64,000 nt of DNA. Source: Plantago major (Eukaryota > Streptophyta > Magnoliopsida > Lamiales > Plantaginaceae). This document shows positions 56,228-64,000 of this stretch, in pieces (within the stretch, counting starts at the first letter, position 1; the number at the start of each line of letters is the position of its first letter). The position numbers and the translations under genes are program-made. The notes below the pieces were generated by a model, which saw only the letters and a list, made by a program, of their open reading frames with translations, was not told where the DNA came from and did no database searches. Location of the stretch: NCBI GenBank assembly GCA_026545765.1, contig JAIFAC010000047.1:62001-126000 (forward strand). Direction: 5' to 3'.

Positions 56228-57928
56228 TTAGGACAAAGAGCCTGACTGAAGTAGGCTATGGGTCTCCTTTTCTGCATTAACACAACCCCTATCCCACTCT
56301 GCATCAGTCTCCAACTCAAAAGGAAGAGTAAAATCTAGTAGGGCCAATGTAGGTGCTTGCATTAGTTGTTGCTTGAGCTTCTCAAAAGCTTGTTCAGCTT
56401 CAAGTGACCACTTGAAACAACCCTTCTTAGTCATATCATTTAAGGGCTTAGCTACAATACCATAGCCTGGAGAAAATCTCCTGTAGTAACCAGTAAAGCC
56501 TAAAAATCCTCTAAGAACCTTCAGTGTCTTAGGTAATGGCCAGTCCACCATAGTTTTAATCTTCTCTAGATCTGTAGAGACCCTTTCTGCATTAATGACA
56601 TAGCCGAAGTATTCCACCTGTGGAATAGCAAAAGAACACTTTGATCTTTTAGCATAGAGATGATGTTCTCTAAGGACCTCCAATACTTGCACTAGATGTG
56701 TGCAGTGCTCTTCTAGGTTTTTGCTGTAGATCAATATGTCATCAAAGAAGACTAGAACACTCCTCCTTAGATAAGCACTGAACACCTCATTCATTAGCTT
56801 TTGGAAGGTGGCAGGAGAATTGGTAAGACCAAATGGTATTACATTGAACTCATAATGGCCTCGGTGAGTTACAAAAGCTGTTTTGGCCTTATCACCTTCC
56901 TTCAGCCTAATTTGAAAATAGCCTTGCCTAAGATCTATTTTGGAGAAGATCTCTGCCCCATTAAGCTCAGCTAGTAAATCTTCTATCACAGACATTGGAA
57001 ATTTTTCTTTGATAATTATTTGATTGAGCTTTCTGTAGTCCACACACATCCTCCAAGTTGAGTCTTTATTTTTCACCAGTTTTACTGGTGATGCAAAAGA
57101 GCTTGAGCTTGAGCTGATCAATCCTTGCTCTAGTAAATCCCCCACTATCTTCTCCACTTCATTCTTCAGTGAATGAGATATCATGTATGGTCTTTACTGC
57201 ACAGGTGTTGCACCCTCCTTAAGTGCAATCCCATGATCAATGTGCCTAATAGGTGGTAAGCACTTGGTATCTTCAAATACATCTTCAAATTGCTCCAAGA
57301 TCCTTCCAACACTAGGTGGTGTAGAATGGTCTGAGGTCTTTGCCTTTATCTGGAAGAGTTGAGCCACTATACCATTAGTGGTTTTCTGAAAGAAATTCTT
57401 AATACCCTTACCACTCATCTGACTCAGTTTAGCTCCTTCTCCATCACCATGTAAAGTGACTCTCTTACCATTTCTGGTAACTATGAGACAGTTCTTCCTC
57501 AAATAGAAGGTGATAGGATCATAGGCCCACATCCAATCATGGCCTAAGATGATGTCACAACCCCCTAGTGGAATCAGTCTGAGGTCAGCTTCAAACTGAG
57601 TTCCCTGAGTTAGCCATTTAAACTTGCTACATCTGTTCCTGCTCACAGTTCTCTCCCCATTAGCAAATGTGATGATCCATGGCGGAGTAGTCTCAATGTT
57701 ACATTGAAGCTCCTGTGTTGTGTGTTGATCCAGGTAGCTATGTGTGATCCCACTATCAATTAGGATTGATAAATTCCTTCTGTTGTAAACCCCAGCCAGT
57801 TTTAGTGAATTCTGGGACCTGCAACCTTGTAGTGCATGCAGACTAATCTCACTGTCACTATGCTCCAAGAATCCCTGCCCTTCCTCCAATAGGTACCTCT
57901 TTAGGTCATCTTCTCCCTCAGATGCCAA
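56228..57928 (-). pseudogene. Reina-type protease and RT
   Basis: The protease (57928-57194) has the active-site motif LIDSG and the C-terminal IILGHDWMWAYDP. A stop lies between it and RT. RT (57184-56228) has VDYRKLNQIIIKEKFPM, SKIDLRQGYFQIRL and the catalytic FFDDILIYSK. It includes the start of RNase H before the stop near 56222. All catalytic Asp residues of PR and RT are present. Confidence 0.88.
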
Positions 57929-58964
57929 AATGCTTTGAAATAACCTAGTACATTTGTGCCCAAAGGTATATTTCTCATTTCAATTGAAACATAACCCCTT
58001 TCCCTTCTTAAATCATATTCTTGCTTAGGCAGTCTCTTAAAAGGCATAGTGTTTCCCTTGTTCATTGGTTCACTTGATTGAGTTCCAATCCCCACCCTAG
58101 GGTTGTTGTTTGGTGTACCCCGTATCTGAGTTAACTTCCCCTTCCTAGTCCAAACCTCAAGGGTATTTTCCATGAGTTTAGCTTGATTAATATCAACTAT
58201 CAAGTGTCTAGGTTTGACCATTTGAATAGGTACTCTAATCTCTTCTTTTAAGCATTTAAGAAAACAAGACACATAGAAGTCATCAGTGATACCTGGGAGT
58301 CTAGCCCTCACTAGTGTTTTCATTTCCTCAAACTGCTCGACATAACTAGTAACATCTGCTCTTTGTATTAGCAGTGTAAAGTCCATGATAATGTCTTCCT
58401 GTCCAGGTGCCAAGAACTTATCCAGAATCATGTTGCAGAATAGCTCCCAAGTGATGTTATGCCTGCCTTCCACATACTCGCAAAACCATAAGTCAGCAGC
58501 TCCCACCAGGTAATAAGAAGCATGGGCTATCTTACTACCTTCCTCAATCTGGTGCACAGAAAAATACTTATTGGCTTTGCGAATCCAAGATCTAGGATGT
58601 GTTTCATCGAATTCTAGGAATTCTAGTCTGTAAGTGGGTAGTTGGGTGGTATTTTAGCTGTTTGTGACTGAGATATTAGAGCCTGACTGTGTGTTGTTAT
58701 GGTGTCTTTTTGGTGGGGTAGTGTAAACATCAGGTCTATGTTTTGGATGGATTGGTCCTCACATGGTGATTTATCTTTGTCCTTTGACAGTACAGCCTGC
58801 TGAAGCAAAAGGAGCTGTTCCATTTATTTCATCATGCCCAACATATTCTGATCAACTGCACAAACTTTCAAGGCCACCTTCTCCATGTCAGATCTGATGC
58901 TTTCAATCTCCTCCTCATGTTTCTTTTGTCCTTCGAAAAGATCCTTCATCCTGGTCTCCACCAT
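57929..58964 (-). pseudogene. Reina-type gag
   Basis: It starts at the ATG at 58964 (MVETRMKDLFEGQ), 26 bases after the PBS. An in-frame TAA follows about 46 codons later, then a frame break near 58620. The Retrotrans_gag part (58557-58050) contains ADLWFCEYVEGRHNITWELF. The CCHC knuckle (about 57950-57990) has its second Cys codon changed to a stop (TGT to TGA), with FGHKC still recognisable. It overlaps the protease frame at 57901-57928. Confidence 0.82.
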
Positions 58965-58989
58965 GGTCACGATCTCGTACTTGAATAAC

Positions 58990-59006
58990 CCTGGCTTTGG
59001 ATACCA
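58990..59006 (-). other. Primer binding site of the Reina-type Gypsy
   Basis: The minus strand reads TGGTATCCAAAGCCAGG two bases after the LTR end, an initiator-Met-like site (TGGTATC start) with later mismatches. Confidence 0.65.
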
Positions 59007-59008
59007 AT

Positions 59009-59467
59009 TGTAGTGACCCAAATACAAAGAACAATATATTATAATGAAATAACTTGTTGTATTGATAAATAGTGTTCAATACAAACCAAACTACGGAACT
59101 TGACTAATAGCAAATAATCAAAGTAAGCAACAGGGGTATAATAGTCGGAGGATCTGAGATGGTCGGTATAGTGATCGAGCAACTTGTAATCATATAAAAT
59201 GATCAGAAATAGTTTATGAAATGATATGAGTAGCTAGGAAGATCTTAGAGGAATTACCCCAACAAATCTCTAGATGATTCTCCCCTTCATGCTCCAAGCA
59301 TGTTTATGCAAATTCAATGAATAGTGTGACCTGTTGTAGAAGGTTGCTCCACCGGTTCTCCAGGTTATAACCAATTCTCAACGAACTATTAACCTTGCTT
59401 AAAATATCTAAAGGTAAAAGCAAAATAACCATACTGTAATGAAAGACAAAAGCTTATTACTGCCGCG
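59009..59467 (-). repeat. 5' LTR of the Reina-type Gypsy, truncated by insertion
   Basis: It matches 53940-54400 until CTGCCGCG, then stops where the Copia LTR begins. The missing approximately 48 bp should lie beyond the right window edge. Confidence 0.85.
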
Positions 59468-59751
59468 TGTGAGAAATACAGAATCACCAAACCAATATGA
59501 TTTCTGTTTCAAACTATGAGTTCAAAATTACAAGAAGAAGAAGTAAGTAAACAGGAAGAAGGGCTAGCTAGTTAAATAGGCGGGGTAACATATTCAACCG
59601 CCTAGAGTACAACTAAACTAGTTGTAGGTACAAGTCGCGTTTCTCTTAATAATAAAAACGTAATATGAAATCACGCTTTCTTCATTGCTTCTTATTTGGC
59701 GCCTTGTTTGTCAGGTTTGATCCAATTCTTCCTTGCTCCATCGTGCTATCA
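59468..59751 (-). repeat. 3' LTR of the right-hand Copia
   Basis: On the minus strand it begins TGATAGCACG at 59751 and ends TATTTCTCACA at 59468, about 284 bp with TG...CA ends. The RNase H stop codon (TGA) forms its first three bases. A G-rich tract (GAGGGGGTAAGA) lies just upstream. Confidence 0.7.
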
Positions 59752-62600
59752 GATCTTTAATCTTACCCCCTCAAGAGGGGCATGGATATTTAACATGTTC
59801 ATCTTGACCACCAAATCTTGAAAAGGTATGGCAGACAATGGCTTTGTATATATGTCAGCAGATTGTTCTGTGTTAGGAATATGTATGAGTTTGACCAAAC
59901 CATCTGCAATCTTTTCTCGGATGATGTGACAATCCAGCTGAATGTGTTTAGTCCTTTGATGTTGCACTGGATTGTGTGCCAGATGATAGGTAGAAAGGTT
60001 GTCAGTAAAGAGGAGAATAGGCTTGTCTTGTGCTATATGCAACTCATCCAAAATGTACTTGATCCACTGTGCCTCACAAGTAGCATTAGCAGCTACTCTA
60101 TATTCAGCTTCTACACTTGATCTACTAACCACCTGCTGCTTCTTTGATTTCCAACTAATGAGAGAATCCCCAAGATAAAAGCAGTACCCTGTGACACTCC
60201 TCCTCAGATCAACACAGCACCTCACAAGATCGTAATACCCTTCAACTGCAAATCATTGGAACTACTATAGAACAAGCCTTGTCCTATAGTGCCTTTCAAG
60301 TATCTAAGAACTCTATGAGCTGCACTTAAATGAATGTCAGTAGGACAACTACTAAATTGTCTCAACATTTGTACACTAAAGGCAATATCTGGTCTAGTCA
60401 TAGTAAGATATAGAAGCTTACCAACCAAAGTCCTATAAACTTTAGCATCAGACAATGGTATACCTGATTCTTTTGACAACTTTAGCTTGCTATCCATAGG
60501 AGTTTTCTCTGGTTTACAATCCAGATAAGAAGAATCTTTCAAATTATCTAAAGTATATTTTCTTTGACACAAATTATGACTAGTAGTAGATCTAGCAACC
60601 TCTATGCCTAAATGTATTTCAAAACACCAATGTCTTTAATAGTGAATTGATCATGCAGGTATTGTTTTACAGCTTTAACTTCTTCAAAATCATTTCCAGA
60701 AACAATTATATCATCAACATAGATTAGAAAGAATGACCCTGCTGTTTAGTGAAAAGAGAAAAGTCTGCAATGGACTGCTTATAGCCAAAAGAAGTAAGAG
60801 AATCAGCTAACTTAAGGAACCATTGCCTAGATGCCTGTTTCAGGCCATATAAACTCTTTGATAACTTACAAACTTGAACAGCATCTCCATATCCAGGTGG
60901 AGGCTTCATATAGACATCTTCATCAGCTCCCCATGCAGAAATGCATTATTGACATCCAGTTGATGCAAAAACCAAATTTTAGCTGCAGCAACAGATAACA
61001 AAACCTTGACAGCTGTTAGCTTAACTACAGGTGAGAAGGTATTAAAATAATCAAACCCCTCCCATCAGCCTTGATTTTGACTTTATAAACCCATTTGCAC
61101 CCAATTGTATTCTCTCCTGGAGGTAAATCTGTAAGAAGCCAAGTATTGTTTCTCTCCAATGCTTCAATTTCCTGTTGCATAGCTATTTGCCATTCTTCAT
61201 GCTTCATGGCCTCTTTATAATTTTTAGGTACACTAATATAAGTAATAGAAGCTGCAAAAGCTTTATGACTTCCATAAAGTCTGTCAGTAGATAAGTATTT
61301 ATCGAGTGAATATGAAGTAGGAGCACAAGTGATTAATGAATCATGCATAATAGTAGAGCAATTAGATGAGGCATTATGTACTTTTAAGGAAGGAGGAACA
61401 TGATATTGATATATATCCAAAGCACTAGATTGCTTTCGTACTCTAGTTGATCTTTTGAACTCAGGTACAACTACATTACTTTGTTCTGGCAATGAATCAA
61501 CACTAGTGAGAGCATCAATTTCTGAATTCTCACTTACTCCACTGTGCCCTGAAACATCAAAAATAGTACTATCAATTGAATTCTCAACTTGAGTTTCCTC
61601 AAGAATATTATGAGCTACAAATTCGCAGTGAAACTAACAACTCAGAGTAGATGTGGGATTATAAAGATTAATAGATCATTAAAAATCGTTCGACAAGACT
61701 AAAGTGTCTCGGTTAAGAACACTGGTATCTTGTTTGAAAGGAAAATTTGTTTCATAAAAAACCACATCTCTTGATAAAAAAACTTTATGAGTTGTTAAAT
61801 TCAACAGTTTATAGCCCTTAACACCAATTGGATAACTAAAAAACACACACTTGTGTGCTCTAGCATCAAACTTAGTCCTACCAGAAACATGATTTGAAGC
61901 ATAACAAAGACACCCAAATACTTTTATCTGGTTGTAATCAGGTGTTTTATTGTATAAAACTTCATATGGACTACGATTTTGTAAAACCACTGTAGGAACA
62001 CGATTTATAATGTACACAGCAGCACTGACAGCCTCAGTCCAAAATTTCATAGGAACATGAGACTGAAACATCAAGGATCGGGCCACTTGCAACAAATGCT
62101 GGTGTTTACGCTCTGCTCGGCCATTCTGTTGTGGTGTTACAGGAACGTTGATGAACAATACCATTAGTATCATAAAAATCTCTGAACAATAACTCAACAC
62201 CATTGTCAGAACAAATGACTTTCATCTTGATTTGAAACTGAGTAAACACAAGATTGTAAAAATTTTGTAAGTGTGTTCGTGTCTCAGACTTGTAACGCAT
62301 AAAGAAAACCCAAGTACAACGAGAGTAGTCATCTACTATAGTGAGAAATTATCTTGCTCCATTATATGAATCCAGGGAAAAAGGACCCTAGATATCAACA
62401 TGTACAAGGTCAAAAAGAGCATGAGAAACAGACAAGCTAGTACGAAAAACTAATCTCTTTTGCTTTGCAAATTGACATACATCACAAGGATAATTTGTGT
62501 TACAAGGAGAAAGATTCAAATCAGAAATACAATGAACTCTTGACAATGGATAATGCCCTAATCTAAGATGCCATAGCATGTATGATCTGTAATTAGCATC
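59749..62600 (-). pseudogene. Right-hand Copia pol: integrase, RT, RNase H
   Basis: From right to left: the integrase finger LWHLRLGHYPLS...CDVCQFAKQ (62579-62388), core motifs CSDNGVE and GRAERKHQHLL (62300-61679), and INRVP and VFGCLCYASN. The RT start (61492-61025) contains WQIAMQQEIEALERN and GCKWVYKVK. RT pieces at 60909-60724 contain LYGLKQASRQW, and a 60572-60222 piece contains TPMDSKLKL. A YVDD-like segment near 60715-60722 is at a frame break. RNase H (60225-59749) has SRSSVEAEYR and FTDNLSTYHL. At least five frame breaks or stops make it inactive. Confidence 0.85.
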
Positions 62601-64000
62601 GTAAACATGTGCAATGAGGCAATGTAATCAGCAATTTTATTTGAAAATCATGGTGAATTTGCAAGTGATAAAGCCCATCTTTATGCCCAAAGATAACTAA
62701 TCATTTTGTCGACAACTTGTCTCAGAAACACAAATATCAAAGATCAAATATAGCACGCAAATTATTTTGAATACACAGCTGACGAATAGAGACTAAATTA
62801 AACTGAAACATAGGAACATATAAAGCATTTTTCAATACAATTTCCTTAGACAATTGCATTGTTCCTGCACTAACAGCTTGAGTAACATTACCAGTAGGCA
62901 ACTGAATAGATTTAGATGCCAAACAGTGGAGAAGTGTAATTATCGTAACTACACAACATGTGGTCGATGCTCCAAAGATCCAATATCCATACATCATGCA
63001 TAGACGTAGATAATAAAGCAAAATTACCTGCATCACCTGTAGTATCTGGTGGCACAACCTGTGTAGGATTCTGAGTCATAGTATGTGCCACTGCAGCAAC
63101 ACCAATAGATGAATCTCCACTAGAAGTACTCTTATGAGCCTTAACAAACTCTATATACTGACTGAACATCTCATGATCAAAGAAATTCACTCCATGAGTA
63201 GAATTGTCAGTTCCTGATCCCTGATCAAGCACTACAGCATTAGCACGAGCTCTATTATTGTTTCTATGAGTCACCACTGTAGTTCCATTACCCTGAGCCT
63301 GCTGATACTGGTGACCATTGGATCTCACCTTAGGATCCTTCCAATTAGGTGGATATCCAATTAGCTGAAAACACCTATCTATAGTATGCCCTTGAAAACC
63401 ATAATGCTTACACTTCAACACAGGCTTTCTGTTATCTCTATAACCAGAATTATTAGCCAACATAGCAGAAGAAACATTTTCATCAAAAGAACTAAAGTTA
63501 TTATTCACCATCATGGCCGTTGAATCAACCTAAGGAAGCTGCAAATTCCTCTGACTCTCTTCTTGCTGAAGAATGAAATACATTTTCTCAATATTAGGCA
63601 CAGAGACATCATCAAAATCAATTCGACATGACCGAAAGAATCATTCAAACCAACCAAAAAAGCCATTGCGTAATCATTCAGATTGTAATGCTCACCTCCT
63701 GAGCCAAATCACAGACACACTTACCACACTTACAAGTGGGCAAAGCTCTATAGTTATACTACTCATCACAAAGAGCAGTAAACTGAGTATAAAAAGCGGT
63801 TATAGACTGAGTTCCTTGCTTAATAGAATTGATAGATTTCTTCAATGTAAAAACTCTCGAACCATCACTCTTCAAATAACGAGTTCTAAAACTATCCCAC
63901 ATACCCTTGGCAGAAGTAACATAAACCAAAGTATTACGAACTTGCTGAGTACAAGAATACGTTAACCAAGATAATATCAACGCATTCACTTTCTCCCAAG
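62601..64000 (-). pseudogene. Right-hand Copia gag and protease region
   Basis: The gag part (63989-63759) contains AKGMWDSFRTRYLKSDGSRV and an SITAFYTQF segment, typical of Copia gag (UBN2/Retrotran_gag_2 class). The knuckle CKHYGFQGHTIDRCF (about 63430-63380) has Tyr in place of the second Cys. The protease region near 62990 reads VWILDLWSIDHM, where D-S-G is expected, so the active-site motif is altered. LVSIRQLC near 62780 marks its end. The N-terminus of gag lies outside the window. Confidence 0.75.

Larger units (their letters stand above)
53940..59467 (-). mobile_element. Reina-type chromovirus Gypsy, interrupted in its 5' LTR
   Basis: A compact element with short LTRs, gag, PR-RT-RNase H-integrase and a C-terminal chromodomain, reading leftward. 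The 5' LTR (59009-59467) is cut after about 459 of 507 bp by a Copia that runs off the window. The full 3' LTR is at 53940-54446. Size, LTR length and the integrase text (LQPLPIPNGPWTHISMDFI) fit the Reina lineage. Several stops and frameshifts are present. No target duplication can be tested because the other flank is outside. Confidence 0.88.
59468..64000 (-). mobile_element. Degenerate Copia element, runs off the window
   Basis: A minus-strand element with its 3' LTR at 59468-59751, then RNase H, RT, integrase, protease region and gag extending past 64000. Its LTR abuts the broken Reina LTR, so it inserted into that element. Integrase zinc-finger and gag knuckle text suggest an Ivana/Oryco-like lineage, which is tentative. 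Confidence 0.85.

Noticed and set aside
1-64000. tRNA, rRNA or snoRNA genes
   Set aside because: I looked for tRNA-like A/B boxes and cloverleaf arms and saw none I could support. The only tRNA-related sequences are primer binding sites.

Overview
The window is nuclear DNA of a flowering plant, almost certainly a eudicot. The evidence is nested plant LTR retrotransposons, a CACTA element with a plant Transposase_24-type gene, Helitrons, an intron-rich copy of the nucleoporin gene NUP62, and a CC-NB-LRR resistance gene of the R1/late-blight type that is common in asterids (a Lamiales-like source is my guess). There are no bacterial features and no CRISPR array.

Region 1 (1-22.1 kb) starts with one LTR (6-960). 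A degenerate SIRE/Maximus-like Copia element follows on the minus strand (3' LTR 1474-2336, pol 3858-6505, protease and gag 21133-22102). It is split by a 14.6 kb Tat-lineage Gypsy element (6506-21127) that still has a perfect TTGTC target duplication. The Gypsy carries gag, RT, two RNase H domains and integrase on the plus strand. On the minus strand, between pol and the 3' LTR, it carries an accessory gene with introns and its own TATA box.

Region 2 (22.1-28.9 kb) is a CACTA-type element cut into the Copia gag. The terminal exons of its minus-strand gene remain. One intron of about 116 bp holds a second, internally deleted Tat Gypsy (24141 to about 28495), which keeps only an LTR, the gag start and the antisense accessory gene.

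Region 3 (28.9-34.3 kb) holds two Helitrons in head-to-tail contact. One carries an RNase H-like gene fragment and a block shared with an intron of the NLR gene further right.

Region 4 (34.3-45.1 kb) is a 5'-truncated NUP62 gene on the plus strand. An intact 1360-codon Tork-like Copia (35834-41180, target duplication GTTAA) sits in one of its introns.

Region 5 (45.1-53.9 kb) holds exon-like blocks of an unrecognised gene, an NLR gene (51145-47855, minus) with two frameshifts and an extra 3' exon, and AT-rich flank with a Helitron-like end, a hAT-like end, a duplicated NLR-upstream segment and a stray NUP62 exon fragment.

Region 6 (53.9-64 kb) is a chromodomain-bearing Reina-type Gypsy on the minus strand. 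Its 5' LTR is interrupted by another minus-strand Copia that runs off the window.

Two observations stand out. A 15-bp quasi-palindrome, GTGT-N7-ACAC, recurs at least 15 times through LTR, UTR and coding parts of the SIRE-like Copia. The antisense accessory gene shows the same intron positions and phases in two different Gypsy elements, which argues that it is, or recently was, a real spliced gene.
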